Of a stretch of DNA of 64,000 nt, positions 1 through 7,587 are shown piece after piece. Both the position numbers and the translations under genes were made by a program. Source of the stretch: Blautia_A ammoniilytica (GTDB lineage Bacteria > Bacillota > Clostridia > Lachnospirales > Lachnospiraceae); NCBI RefSeq assembly GCF_025566965.1, contig NZ_JAOQJL010000001.1, forward strand, positions 124,001 through 188,000. The letters run 5' to 3'. Under the pieces are notes generated by a model. The model worked only from the letters and a program-made list of their open reading frames with translations, was not told where the DNA came from and searched no databases. Positions within the stretch are counted from its first letter, which is position 1; each line of letters opens with the position of its first letter.

Positions 1-2
1 AG

Positions 3-62
3 TTGATGCTGAAAGCAATCATAGATCAATTATACGAAGAAGGAGAATTTAAGGAATCATGA
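3..62 (+). CDS. C-terminal tail of an upstream gene, probably gdpP (c-di-AMP phosphodiesterase)
   Basis: An open frame enters from the left edge, reads LMLKAIIDQLYEEGEF near its end, and stops at TGA 60-62. The stop overlaps the rplI ATG by four bases (ATGA), which indicates translational coupling. In Firmicutes the gene directly before rplI is very often gdpP (DHH/DHHA1 cyclic-di-AMP phosphodiesterase), and a charged helical tail fits. Only about 19 residues are visible, so the identity rests on gene order. Confidence 0.45.
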   Translation: MMLKAIIDQLYEEGEFKES

Positions 63-508
63 AAGTAATTTTACTGGAAGATGTAAAGTCCCTTGGGAAA
101 AAGGGCGAAATCGTAAATGTAAGTGACGGATATGCAAGAAATATGATCCTTCCAAAGAAGCTTGGAGTAGAAGCTACACCTAAGAATCTGAATGACCTGA
201 AGCTTCAGAAAGCCAATGCAGAAAAGGTTGCACAGGAAAATTTCGAGGCAGCACAGGCTTTTGCAAAGGAGCTTGAAACAAAAGAGATCATTCTTACTTT
301 GAAAGTAGGAGAAGGTGGAAGAACCTTTGGTTCTATTTCTGGTAAAGAGATTTCTGAAGCGGCTAAGAAGCAGCTGAATCTTGAAATCGATAAAAAGAAA
401 CTGCAGCTTTCATCCCCCATTCGTAACCTTGGCGTTACCAATGTTCCGGTGCGCCTTCATCCAAAGGTAACTGGAAGCCTGAAAGTATGGGTAAAAGAGG
501 AGCAGTAA
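59..508 (+). CDS. rplI: 50S ribosomal protein bL9
   Basis: Large-subunit ribosomal protein bL9, a two-domain 23S rRNA-binding protein joined by a long helix. The 149-aa length is typical. The N-terminal signature is clear (MKVILLEDVKSLGKKGEIV, then VSDGYARNMILPKKLG). A long charged helix follows at about residues 45-75, and the C-terminal domain carries the GGRTFGSISGKEI stretch at about residues 86-98. The start ATG has AGGAGAA upstream and overlaps the preceding stop by 4 nt. dnaB follows after 7 nt, the usual rplI-dnaB order, so the three genes form one transcript. Confidence 0.97.
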   Translation: MKVILLEDVKSLGKKGEIVNVSDGYARNMILPKKLGVEATPKNLNDLKLQKANAEKVAQENFEAAQAFAKELETKEIILTLKVGEGGRTFGSISGKEISEAAKKQLNLEIDKKKLQLSSPIRNLGVTNVPVRLHPKVTGSLKVWVKEEQ

Positions 509-515
509 GTATTTC

Positions 516-1844
516 ATGGAAGAAGCATTGATCAAACGGATACTTCCGCACAGTATTGAGGCAGAGCAGTCAGTGATTGGCGCCATGATCCTTGACAGGG
601 ATGCGATCCTGGTTGCCTCTGAGATCCTGACAAGCGATGATTTTTATCAGAAGCAGTATGGGATTATTTTTGATGCAATGGTAGAACTTTGCAATGAAGG
701 AAAGCCGGTAGATCTGATCACCCTGCAGAATCGTCTTAAGGAAAAAGAACTGCCACCGGATATCAGCAGCATGGAATATGTGCGTGATCTTCTGACTGCA
801 GTACCTACCTCTGCGAATATTAAATATTATGCAAATATCGTCAGTGAGAAAGCGGTTCTCAGACGTCTGATCAAAGCCAATGAAGAGGTGGAGAATGCCT
901 GCTATCTGGAAAAAGACAGCACACAGACTATCCTGGAGGAAGCAGAGAAAAAGCTGTTCAATATTTTGCAGCGGCGTACCAGTGAAGAATTTGTGCCTAT
1001 CCAGCAGGTAGTGCTTAATTCTATCAGCAATATTGAGAAGGCGTCTAAGCTGAAAGGTACTGTTACCGGTATTCCTACCGGCTTTGTAGACCTGGATTAC
1101 AAGACCTCTGGCATGCATGGGTCAGATCTGATACTGATCGCTGCCAGGCCTTCTATGGGAAAGACTGCTTTTGTATTGAATATTGCCCAGTATATGGCAT
1201 TTCGCAAGGATGTAACAGTAGCTATTTTCAGTCTTGAGATGTCAAAGGAACAGCTGGTGAACCGTCTGCTTGCCATGGAATCTCATGTGGATTCACAGAA
1301 TCTGCGCACAGGTAATCTGAAAGATGAGGATTGGACAAAGCTTGTGGAAGGCGCAGACATTATCGGCCGTTCCAATTTGATCATTGATGATACGCCTGGT
1401 ATTTCCATTGCAGAGCTTCGTTCCAAGTGCAGGAAATATAAACTGGAGCATAATCTTGGGATTGTTATGATCGACTACCTTCAGCTGATGAGCGGATCCG
1501 GCAAAACAGATTCCAGACAGCAGGAGATTTCAGATATTTCCAGATCCTTGAAGGCTCTTGCCAGGGAGCTGTCAGTGCCTGTGATCGCATTGTCACAGCT
1601 AAGCCGTGCAGTAGAGCAAAGACCTGACCACAGACCAATGCTTTCTGACCTGCGTGAGTCGGGAGCCATTGAGCAGGATGCGGATGTGGTAATGTTTATT
1701 TACAGAGATGACTATTATCACAAAGATACAGAGAAAAAGGATATTGCTGAGATCATTATTGCCAAGCAGAGAAATGGCCCTATCGGTACGGTTGAACTGG
1801 TATGGCTGCCAAGATATACACAGTTTGTAAATATGAAAAAGTAA
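516..1844 (+). CDS. dnaB: replicative DNA helicase DnaB
   Basis: Hexameric 5'-3' helicase that unwinds DNA at the replication fork and interacts with primase. At 442 aa it is full length. The N-terminal DnaB domain (LPHSIEAEQSVIGAMI near residue 10) is followed by the RecA-like ATPase. The ATPase shows Walker A ARPSMGKTAF at about residues 209-218, Walker B IVMIDYLQLM near 315, and the downstream QEISDISRSLKALARE and LSDLRESGAIEQDAD motifs. No intein or insertion is seen. It lies 7 nt after rplI, probably in the same operon. Confidence 0.97.
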   Translation: MEEALIKRILPHSIEAEQSVIGAMILDRDAILVASEILTSDDFYQKQYGIIFDAMVELCNEGKPVDLITLQNRLKEKELPPDISSMEYVRDLLTAVPTSANIKYYANIVSEKAVLRRLIKANEEVENACYLEKDSTQTILEEAEKKLFNILQRRTSEEFVPIQQVVLNSISNIEKASKLKGTVTGIPTGFVDLDYKTSGMHGSDLILIAARPSMGKTAFVLNIAQYMAFRKDVTVAIFSLEMSKEQLVNRLLAMESHVDSQNLRTGNLKDEDWTKLVEGADIIGRSNLIIDDTPGISIAELRSKCRKYKLEHNLGIVMIDYLQLMSGSGKTDSRQQEISDISRSLKALARELSVPVIALSQLSRAVEQRPDHRPMLSDLRESGAIEQDADVVMFIYRDDYYHKDTEKKDIAEIIIAKQRNGPIGTVELVWLPRYTQFVNMKK

Positions 1845-1966
1845 GGCGGATTTTGTCAATCGCTTTTTCTTGCAATCTATTACCCCTTTGTTATAATTAA
1901 AACAAGATGCAGGTGTGCGATACAAACCATATTGGACACAGGTGCATTACAAAAAGGAGGGGTAGC

Positions 1967-2521
1967 GTGGATAAGCGATATACGGTAGCACAGACCGTCC
2001 AGATCACAGGCTTAAAGCCATATGTTCTTCGATACTGGGAAGAAGAACTGGATCTGAGGATCGGAAGAAATGAGCTTGGACACAGATACTACACCGGATA
2101 TGATATTCAGTTGTTTATGAATATTCAGGAACTTAAGAAAAGAGGACTGCAGCTTAAGGCCATTAAGGAACTGGTTCCCCAGATTGCCAGGAATGCTCCT
2201 GGGATGAGCCAGAGTAAGGTCAGGCTTCTGGAAGATACTGCTGTTCAGGTGTATACTGATCAGGAAAAAGATCAGGATACAGATCAGGAGGAAAGACAGA
2301 GATGTAAAGAACTGCCGCCAGCCAGCGAGGATTCAGGGAAGATCCTGGAGTTCCAACAGATCCTGGAAAGACTGATCCAACAGGAACTTCACACTCAGAA
2401 TGACGGAGAGGCAAGATGCCGCTCTATTGATGCAGCTATCCGCAGACAGCAGCTTGCAAGGAAGGAAGCTGCCGTAGCAATAGAAAAGAAGAATAAAAAG
2501 AAACATAAAATACATATGTGA
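1967..2521 (+). CDS. MerR-family (HTH) transcriptional regulator
   Basis: Predicted 184-aa protein with an N-terminal MerR-type winged HTH: residues 3-70 include YTVAQTVQITGLKPYVLRYW, then RRYYTGYDIQLF-like and LKKRGLQLKAIKELV elements. The middle (about 95-125) is acidic and Gln/Asp-rich. The C-terminus is a basic Lys/Arg helix. The start is GTG at 1967, preceded by AGGAGG at 1955-1960; an upstream in-frame ATG at 1907 lacks a ribosome-binding site. No metal-binding cysteines of the classical MerR sensors are visible, so the effector is unknown. It follows dnaB after about 120 nt that include AT-rich promoter-like sequence. Confidence 0.8.
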   Translation: MDKRYTVAQTVQITGLKPYVLRYWEEELDLRIGRNELGHRYYTGYDIQLFMNIQELKKRGLQLKAIKELVPQIARNAPGMSQSKVRLLEDTAVQVYTDQEKDQDTDQEERQRCKELPPASEDSGKILEFQQILERLIQQELHTQNDGEARCRSIDAAIRRQQLARKEAAVAIEKKNKKKHKIHM

Positions 2522-2548
2522 TCAGTGAGATTTGTCTCAGATCATAAA

Positions 2549-2583
2549 TGAAAAATGGCTGCCGCATATAGCGACAGCCATTT
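2549..2583 (-). terminator. terminator of the ferredoxin gene
   Basis: AAATGGCTG (2553-2561) pairs with CAGCCATTT (2575-2583). Reading the minus strand, the stem runs into TTTTTCATTT, so it fits as an intrinsic terminator for the minus-strand ferredoxin. It lies between two convergent genes and may also stop transcripts coming from dnaB/MerR. Confidence 0.7.
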
Positions 2584-2599
2584 GATCGTTCTTAGGAAA

Positions 2600-2770
2600 T
2601 TATTCCTGGCTGATAGCGCCTGTAGGACAGACATCAGCGCAAGTTCCACACTCAACACATGCATCTGCATCGATCACGTAATGATCATCACCCTGAGAAA
2701 TAGCCTCGTTAGGGCATTCGCTTTCGCATGTTCCACAGCTTACACATTCATCAGAAATTACATATGCCAT
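2600..2770 (-). CDS. 2[4Fe-4S] ferredoxin (56 aa)
   Basis: Small bacterial-type ferredoxin, a soluble low-potential electron carrier of anaerobic metabolism. The minus strand encodes 56 residues starting MAYVISDECVSCGTCE. It has two CxxCxxCxxxCP clusters (CVSCGTCESECP at about residues 9-20 and CVECGTCADVCP at about 38-49), ligating two [4Fe-4S] centres. AGGAGG lies a few bases upstream of the ATG. A promoter and a terminator are both visible, so it is probably monocistronic. Clostridial ferredoxins have this length. Confidence 0.93.
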   Translation of the reverse strand: MAYVISDECVSCGTCESECPNEAISQGDDHYVIDADACVECGTCADVCPTGAISQE

Positions 2771-2821
2771 AGTTATATCCTCCTTTAATCTCTTTTGTAC
2801 CCTTAACCGGGTTCTGAATCT

Positions 2822-2850
2822 ATTCTAATATATCTATCGTTGGATTACAA
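2822..2850 (-). promoter_or_regulatory. sigma-A-type promoter of the ferredoxin gene
   Basis: On the minus strand TTGTAA (2845-2850) and TAGAAT (2822-2827) are separated by exactly 17 bp, about 50 nt upstream of the ferredoxin ATG. Confidence 0.6.
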
Positions 2851-2887
2851 GTATAAAATTATAAACAAAATTTTAGAACTGTAAATG

Positions 2888-2916
2888 TTGATTCCTGTAA
2901 AAAATCGTATTATAAT
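2888..2916 (+). promoter_or_regulatory. sigma-A-type promoter of the DUF1858 gene
   Basis: TTGATT (2888-2893), a 17-bp spacer and a perfect TATAAT (2911-2916). The transcript would have a leader of about 90 nt containing a small hairpin (AAGGAC / GTCCTT, around 2940-2965) before the ATG at 3012. Confidence 0.7.
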
Positions 2917-3011
2917 AGGCAAGGGTGGAGACTCTTTATAAGGACTGCAGATGTGGTCCTTTTACAGATAATGATTCTCTCCAGATTTGCGAATAAAGGA
3001 GGAAACAGATC

Positions 3012-3212
3012 ATGGCACAGGTGACAAAGCAGATGCTCATCGGCGAACTGCTTCAGTTAGATCCTAACATTGCAGGGGTTCTTATGAGAGCCGGCATGCA
3101 CTGCATCGGCTGCCCGTCTTCCCAGATGGAGTCTCTTGAAGAGGCTGCTATGGTGCACGGGATGGACGTAGATGTCCTGGTAGAGCAGATCAACGATTTT
3201 CTTGCTCAGTAA
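3012..3212 (+). CDS. DUF1858 domain protein (hybrid-cluster-protein-associated redox disulfide domain)
   Basis: Sixty-six residues, the whole protein being one DUF1858-type domain: a helical core (LLQLDPNIAGVLMRAGMHC) followed by the CIGC motif at about residues 31-34 and SSQMESLEEAA. Family members often sit beside or are fused to hybrid cluster protein or other anaerobic redox enzymes, and the CxxC is thought to be a redox disulfide. The ORF has GGAGGA 7-12 nt before the ATG, its own promoter and its own terminator. A ferredoxin is the divergent neighbour. No redox partner enzyme is encoded nearby, so the substrate is unknown. Confidence 0.8.
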   Translation: MAQVTKQMLIGELLQLDPNIAGVLMRAGMHCIGCPSSQMESLEEAAMVHGMDVDVLVEQINDFLAQ

Positions 3213-3285
3213 TTTGCACACTATATAGACGAATGTGCATCTGTTTATAGAGGAGTTTTTGTAGACAGAGTGAACAGGTAAAGAG

Positions 3286-3336
3286 AATGCCGTATCAGTT
3301 ACAGTTTTTTAGAACTGCAGCTTATACGGCATTTTT
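3286..3336 (+). terminator. intrinsic terminator after the DUF1858 gene
   Basis: AATGCCGTAT (3286-3295) pairs with ATACGGCATT (3324-3333). An inner CAGTT/AACTG helix lies within the loop and a T-run follows the stem. It separates the gene from the convergent mecA. Confidence 0.75.
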
Positions 3337-3361
3337 AATGTATTATATTAATGTTTGTACT

Positions 3362-4105
3362 TTAAAGCTGTTCCAGACTCTGGACCGCATGAAGGGTGAT
3401 CAGTTCCCCGTGCTCTTTCAGGTGTGCTTCTCCTGACATGGTGAATGCCTGGCCCTGCCCGTATTCGGAAAGAATGTTGCACACCTTATTGAATTCCTCA
3501 GGAGTGCAGTCAGATTGGTGGATCACCAGACGGTAAAATCCCTGTGCTGCATCTTTGTATAATGTATTCTCTCCTGTGAAATAGCCTCCCAGTCCGTGGG
3601 CTGCTTGAATCACTTCATCCAGGGTGCGGAAAGAGAAAAGACGGATAAGGTCAATATCGGCTTCATTCTCCTGTGGTGCCTTTTCTTGTGTGGGTGCTTC
3701 CTTCTTCTCTGATGGCTTGGTCTGGGACTGAACCTTAGCTTCACACAGCTTCTGGATCAGATCGATAATATTGTCTGCACCATCCAACTGAATGGTATCC
3801 TTACGGTCGCTGCCTTTGTAAGGAGAGAACTTGGAAAAACGTGTATCTAACTCCTCCGGATCCTCTACTTTGGTAATGATCAGGACAATGCTCTCTGTAC
3901 TTACCGGAATAGCCTCGATCATCAGTGGAATATTATCAGCTTCAAATCCAAACTGCATCTGGGCCTGCTGCATCATATCACGAAACAGCTGCTTGGCTTT
4001 GTCTGTACCATAGGCCAGTTCGCTGATCTGGATATGGTGTGTCTCCAGATCTTCTTTTGTCAGGGTGCAGCGAATCTGATTGTCATTAATCTTTTCTATC
4101 TTCAT
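3362..4105 (-). CDS. mecA: adaptor protein MecA
   Basis: Adaptor that delivers substrates to the ClpC(P) AAA+ protease; in Bacillus the substrates include ComK. Length is 247 aa. The N-terminal domain begins MKIEKINDNQIRCTLTKEDL and contains the typical LFRDMMQQAQMQFGFE segment near residue 40. An acidic/low-complexity linker (about 125-150) follows. The C-terminal ClpC-binding domain has IRLFSFRTLDEVI and YRLVIHQ segments. It stands alone with its own promoter. The family normally has this two-domain form at about 220-250 aa. Confidence 0.92.
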   Translation of the reverse strand: MKIEKINDNQIRCTLTKEDLETHHIQISELAYGTDKAKQLFRDMMQQAQMQFGFEADNIPLMIEAIPVSTESIVLIITKVEDPEELDTRFSKFSPYKGSDRKDTIQLDGADNIIDLIQKLCEAKVQSQTKPSEKKEAPTQEKAPQENEADIDLIRLFSFRTLDEVIQAAHGLGGYFTGENTLYKDAAQGFYRLVIHQSDCTPEEFNKVCNILSEYGQGQAFTMSGEAHLKEHGELITLHAVQSLEQL

Positions 4106-4157
4106 ATCATCACATCCTATTCTTAAGTGGGAATGATTCCTGCCTAAAGTTCATTAT

Positions 4158-4186
4158 ATTTTATATTATATAGCATAAAAGTGCAA
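4158..4186 (-). promoter_or_regulatory. promoter of mecA
   Basis: Minus-strand TTGCAC (4181-4186), 17-bp spacer, TAAAAT (4158-4163), about 52 nt upstream of the mecA ATG. Confidence 0.6.
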
Positions 4187-4266
4187 GAGGGAAGCTGCTT
4201 CTATTTCTTTGTTTATAAAATATTTAGAAACAAAATGAAAAAAAATTACTAACTGGCAAAAAAGAC

Positions 4267-4294
4267 TTGCATATGTAAATGGAAACTGTATAAT
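4267..4294 (+). promoter_or_regulatory. promoter with a long (about 225 nt) leader before the ACG-start gene
   Basis: TTGCAT (4267-4272), 16-bp spacer, perfect TATAAT (4289-4294). The first gene candidate begins at 4526, so about 225 nt (4301-4525) would be an untranslated leader. It contains a 9-codon ATG...TAA mini-frame near 4341 without a ribosome-binding site, and several small stem-loops. No known riboswitch class was recognised in it. Confidence 0.55.
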
Positions 4295-4525
4295 AGAACT
4301 CAGGAAAGACGGCCGGACGATCCATACAGGTTCAGTTACTATGAAACAAGGTATCAGCTTAAAGTATTAACATTATTTCACTACTGTGGACTTTGCCGAT
4401 TTTGTCATGCAGCGTTCTTGCTGTGGCAGGGTACATATTTCCCCATAAGATGAAATGATCTGCCGGAAGTGTCTTTTCAGAACCAGTTGGTGTTTTCTGA
4501 AATAATCAGGAAAGGAGGTTAAGGC

Positions 4526-4777
4526 ACGGAGAAGGATATATCACGTAAAAGAAAGAAAAAAGCCCGTAAAAGTCTGGAAAATGAACTTCTGGAATACCAG
4601 AATCAGGGGATCTACCTGTATCTGGAAGGAGAACCAAGTACGCCGAAATCCATTGCAAAAGCCTGTCAGATTGCAGAAGGCGGAGGTTATATGCGGGATT
4701 ATACAGAAGATGAGCAGGGACGGATCGCCAGAGTGGACTTTGACTTTGTACTGGATGATCCTGACTTACAAAAGTAA
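4526..4777 (+). CDS. uncharacterised 83-aa protein, apparent ACG start codon
   Basis: The frame runs from ACG at 4526 to TAA at 4777. An in-frame TAA at 4520-4522 closes it upstream. AGGAGG at 4513-4518 sits exactly 7 nt before the ACG. No ATG, GTG or TTG lies between that stop and residue 53 (an internal ATG within the conserved-looking part). The product would begin (M)EKDISRKRKKKARKSLENEL, a Lys/Arg-rich N-terminus, followed by YLYLEGEPSTPKSIAKAC and an acidic end (DFDFVLDDPD). Similar small proteins exist in Clostridia as far as I recall, with no known function. It is either a true non-canonical start or an ATG-to-ACG change. An alternative is CTG at 4574. Confidence 0.6.
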   Translation, partial: TEKDISRKRKKKARKSLENELLEYQNQGIYLYLEGEPSTPKSIAKACQIAEGGGYMRDYTEDEQGRIARVDFDFVLDDPDLQK

Positions 4778-4784
4778 ATAGAAT

Positions 4785-4849
4785 GCAGGGTAATCCCTTT
4801 GGCAGCAGGCTCCCCCTACTCAAAGCCGTGGTCCGAAGGGATTTCCTGC
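4785..4849 (+). terminator. stem-loop after the 83-aa gene
   Basis: GCAGG...AATCCCTT (4785-4799) pairs with AAGGGATT...CCTGC (4836-4849) around a 36-nt loop. There is no T-run, so termination is uncertain; it could be a processing or stability element. Confidence 0.4.
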
Positions 4850-4861
4850 CGAAATGAAACG

Positions 4862-4946
4862 ATCTGTGAAATATAATAATATGTGGAATAAAACAATATG
4901 TAAAATAATACAATACGTAAAATATAGTAATCTGTGAAATAAAAAG
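4862..4946. repeat. five tandem copies of a degenerate 17-bp repeat
   Basis: Units start at 4862, 4879, 4896, 4913 and 4930, each exactly 17 bp with the pattern ATNTGTRRAATAnnAnA (for example ATCTGTGAAATATAATA and ATATGTAAAATAATACA). The first and last units are the most alike. The array lies in the 298-bp gap between the 83-aa gene and the GH18 gene, about 70 bp upstream of the latter's promoter. Confidence 0.8.
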
Positions 4947-5014
4947 CTGGAAAAATGAACTTACTGTTAAATGCTATTAAAAAACAAATTTCTTAATGCA
5001 ATTTATAATGGATA

Positions 5015-5023
5015 TGATATAAT
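5015..5023 (+). promoter_or_regulatory. extended -10 promoter of the GH18-type gene
   Basis: TGATATAAT at 5015-5023 is an extended -10 element. No good -35 hexamer is present at 16-18 bp (AATGCA at 4995-5000). The start codon lies 52 nt downstream. Confidence 0.5.
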
Positions 5024-5075
5024 GGGCGGTAGCAAACTCGAATTTGGAGAAAGGTTTTACTGAAAGGATAAAAGT

Positions 5076-6734
5076 ATGGATAGAAAGAAAAAACCAGTAA
5101 TACTGGTATGTGTACTGATTCTGGTGGTGGCCCTTGTAGGAGTGGCTGTTCACGTGATCATGAAGTATGTTCCTACCAGACAGAGAATGGATCTGAATGA
5201 ATATTACGGACAAGTAGCTGACGGGCAGTGTGCCATTATTGTGGGTACAGAGCGTTTGGAGTCAAGAGGCCTTGTTTCCGATAATAAGACATATATTCCT
5301 ATAGATGTTGTGGATTCATATATTAATCAGCGATACTACTGGGATTCTGAGGGACAGCAGGTACTGTATGCTACTCCCACCCAGCTGACCAGCCAGCCGG
5401 CACAGGTTGATTCGGGCAGTGAGGTATGGCTTAAAGATGGCGTTGTTTATTTAAGCGTTGATTATATTAAGCAGTATACAGATATTGACGCATACGTATA
5501 TACAGATCCTGCCAGGATCACTATTCAGAAGCAGTTTTCAGGGATCCAGACTGTACAGGTACAGAAGGATACATATGTAAGGTATCAGGGTGGGATCAAG
5601 TCACCGGTTCTTACAAAGGTAAGTAAAGGGGATTCTCTGATTTTTATGCAGGAACTGGAGAACTGGACACAGGTTGCTACCTGGGACGGTTATATCGGAT
5701 ATATAGAGAAGAGCCGGATCAGTGTGCCAGAGGATACTACACTGGAGAGAGATTTCCAGGCAGAGCAGTATAATTACATTACCATGGATCAGAAGGTAAA
5801 TATGGTATGGCATCAGGTGATGAGCCAGGAGGCTAACAGTACATTTGCAGAGGCTACCCAGAATATGACAGGTGTCAATGTGATCTCGCCTACCTGGTTT
5901 GCAGTGCAGGATAATGCAGGGAATATTTCTAATATAGCTACTGCAGATTATGTTGCACAGGCTCATGAGAAAGGACTGAAGATCTGGGGACTGGTTGATA
6001 ATTTCAGTGAAAATGTGAATACTTCAGAGCTTCTGGCCAAGACAAGTGCAAGGCAGAATCTGATATCCCAGCTGGTAAATGCTGCTGTAGGCGCTGGGAT
6101 CGATGGAATCAATGTGGATTTTGAATACCTGAAGGAAGATGTAGGGGTTCATTTCCTTGAATTTTTAAGAGAGCTTTCTATTGAGTGCCATAAGAACAAT
6201 CTGGTGCTTTCTGTGGATAATCCACCGCCAGCAGAGTATACCAGCCATTATGACAGAGCAGAGCAGGGCAGAGTTGTGGATTATGTAGTGATCATGGGAT
6301 ATGACGAGCACTACGTAGGCTCTGAAGAAGCCGGTTCTGTTGCATCCCTTCCCTGGGTTGAGCAGGGGATCCAGGATACACTGGCAGAGGTTCCGGCAGA
6401 GCGTGTGATCAATGCTATGCCGTTCTACACAAGATTGTGGAAGACCGAGGCGGGTACATTGTCCAGTGAGGCAATTGGCATGGATGCGGCAGCAGAGGTG
6501 CTTACCACCAACAATGCAGAAACATATTGGGATAATACCACCAGCCAGCAGTATGGAGAATATGAGAAGGACAACTGCTCCTATAAGATCTGGGTAGAGA
6601 ATGCAGATTCTATTGCTGCTAAGGTACAGCTTGCTGTGAAGTACAATCTGGCAGGTGTTTCTGCCTGGAAGCTGGGCTTTGAGAACAGCGGGATCTGGCA
6701 GGTGATTTCTGATAATCTGGCAGCCGCTCAGTAA
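5076..6734 (+). CDS. membrane-anchored GH18-type glycosidase with SH3-like domain
   Basis: At 552 aa it has an N-terminal membrane anchor (residues 7-30, VILVCVLILVVALVGVAVHVI), so the rest lies outside the membrane. Residues 45-150 resemble a copper-amine-oxidase-N-like domain (IDVVDSYINQRYYWD, VYLSVDYIKQY). An SH3b-like segment follows at about 165-215 (VRYQGGIKSPVLTKVSKGDSL). A glycoside hydrolase 18 TIM barrel then carries the catalytic motif DGINVDFEYL at about 343-352, whose Glu is the expected proton donor. Later YDEHYVGSEEAG and VSAWKLGFE are family elements. Such proteins (YaaH/YdhD-like) act on peptidoglycan or spore cortex. The amidase 80 nt downstream supports a cell-wall role. 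Confidence 0.85.
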   Translation: MDRKKKPVILVCVLILVVALVGVAVHVIMKYVPTRQRMDLNEYYGQVADGQCAIIVGTERLESRGLVSDNKTYIPIDVVDSYINQRYYWDSEGQQVLYATPTQLTSQPAQVDSGSEVWLKDGVVYLSVDYIKQYTDIDAYVYTDPARITIQKQFSGIQTVQVQKDTYVRYQGGIKSPVLTKVSKGDSLIFMQELENWTQVATWDGYIGYIEKSRISVPEDTTLERDFQAEQYNYITMDQKVNMVWHQVMSQEANSTFAEATQNMTGVNVISPTWFAVQDNAGNISNIATADYVAQAHEKGLKIWGLVDNFSENVNTSELLAKTSARQNLISQLVNAAVGAGIDGINVDFEYLKEDVGVHFLEFLRELSIECHKNNLVLSVDNPPPAEYTSHYDRAEQGRVVDYVVIMGYDEHYVGSEEAGSVASLPWVEQGIQDTLAEVPAERVINAMPFYTRLWKTEAGTLSSEAIGMDAAAEVLTTNNAETYWDNTTSQQYGEYEKDNCSYKIWVENADSIAAKVQLAVKYNLAGVSAWKLGFENSGIWQVISDNLAAAQ

Positions 6735-6816
6735 GAAAGCAGGATTTTAACAGGACGATAATAAATGCATTCCTTTAGGCATATAAATAACAGGAATATG
6801 CCAAAGGGGTGCGTTC

Positions 6817-7551
6817 ATGAAAAAATACAGAATGGAACTGATCATGGCCTGTCTGATGCTGGTAAGCTTTTACCTGCTGTCAAGACAGGCCGCTGTTGTA
6901 TCTGTAAGCAGCAAGAAAGTGCCAAAAGGACAGGAGAAAGGTGTTATTGTAATCGATGCAGGACATGGAGGAGAGGATCCGGGGATGATCGGCATCAAGA
7001 ATCTGGAAGAAAAAGGAATCAACCTGCAGATAGCAAAGAAGCTGTGCGCCCATCTGGAAAAAGAGGGATATACCGTGGTGATGACCAGAGAAAAGGATCA
7101 GGGGCTGTATGGAGAAAGCAGAAACAACCGGAAAGCCCAGGATATGCAGAAAAGAATCCGGATCATTAAGGAAACAACCCCCTTATTGACGGTAAGCATC
7201 CATCAGAACAGTTATCAGGATCCGGAGGTGAAAGGCCCTCAGGTTTTTTACTATCAGGACTCAACGGAAGGACAGAAGCTGGCACAGATCCTGCAGACAG
7301 AACTGAATCAGCAGCTGACTGTAGACAGACCAAGGGAAGCAAAGGGGAATAAGACCTATTATCTTTTAAAGCGAAGCGAAGGGATCCTTACGATCATAGA
7401 GTGTGGATTTCTTACAAATCCGGAGGAGGCCAAACTTCTTGTACAGGAAGAATATCAGGAAAAGCTGGCAGAAGCTATTGCTGACGGGATCATCCGATAC
7501 CTGGAAGAGAGCCCTGCCGGGGGTGTACAAACTGAACAAAATAAGATATAA
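6817..7551 (+). CDS. cwlD: N-acetylmuramoyl-L-alanine amidase, CwlD-like
   Basis: Zinc-dependent Amidase_3 enzyme that removes peptide side chains from muramic acid. Length is 244 aa, close to CwlD of spore formers, where it begins muramic-lactam formation in the cortex. An N-terminal hydrophobic segment (LIMACLMLVSFYLLS) anchors or exports it. Zinc ligands and catalytic residues are seen in DAGHGGEDPG (about residues 46-55), the Glu of NLEEKGIN, SIHQNS (about 128-133) and IIECGFL (about 194-200). AAGGGGTG precedes the ATG. The assignment to cwlD rather than another Amidase_3 rests on size and the sporulating context. Confidence 0.8.
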   Translation: MKKYRMELIMACLMLVSFYLLSRQAAVVSVSSKKVPKGQEKGVIVIDAGHGGEDPGMIGIKNLEEKGINLQIAKKLCAHLEKEGYTVVMTREKDQGLYGESRNNRKAQDMQKRIRIIKETTPLLTVSIHQNSYQDPEVKGPQVFYYQDSTEGQKLAQILQTELNQQLTVDRPREAKGNKTYYLLKRSEGILTIIECGFLTNPEEAKLLVQEEYQEKLAEAIADGIIRYLEESPAGGVQTEQNKI

Positions 7552-7587
7552 TATGAGCCGTAAATGGACGAAAGAATGGAGTAAAAT

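Noticed and set aside
2555..2788. 77-codon plus-strand frame over the ferredoxin locus
   Set aside because: The minus strand encodes a clear eight-cysteine ferredoxin; the plus frame starts inside the terminator hairpin.
4581..4781. 66-codon frame with an ATG start overlapping the 83-aa gene
   Set aside because: It lacks a ribosome-binding site, and its sequence is Trp/Arg-rich nonsense; the ACG frame has the ideal ribosome-binding site and sensible composition.
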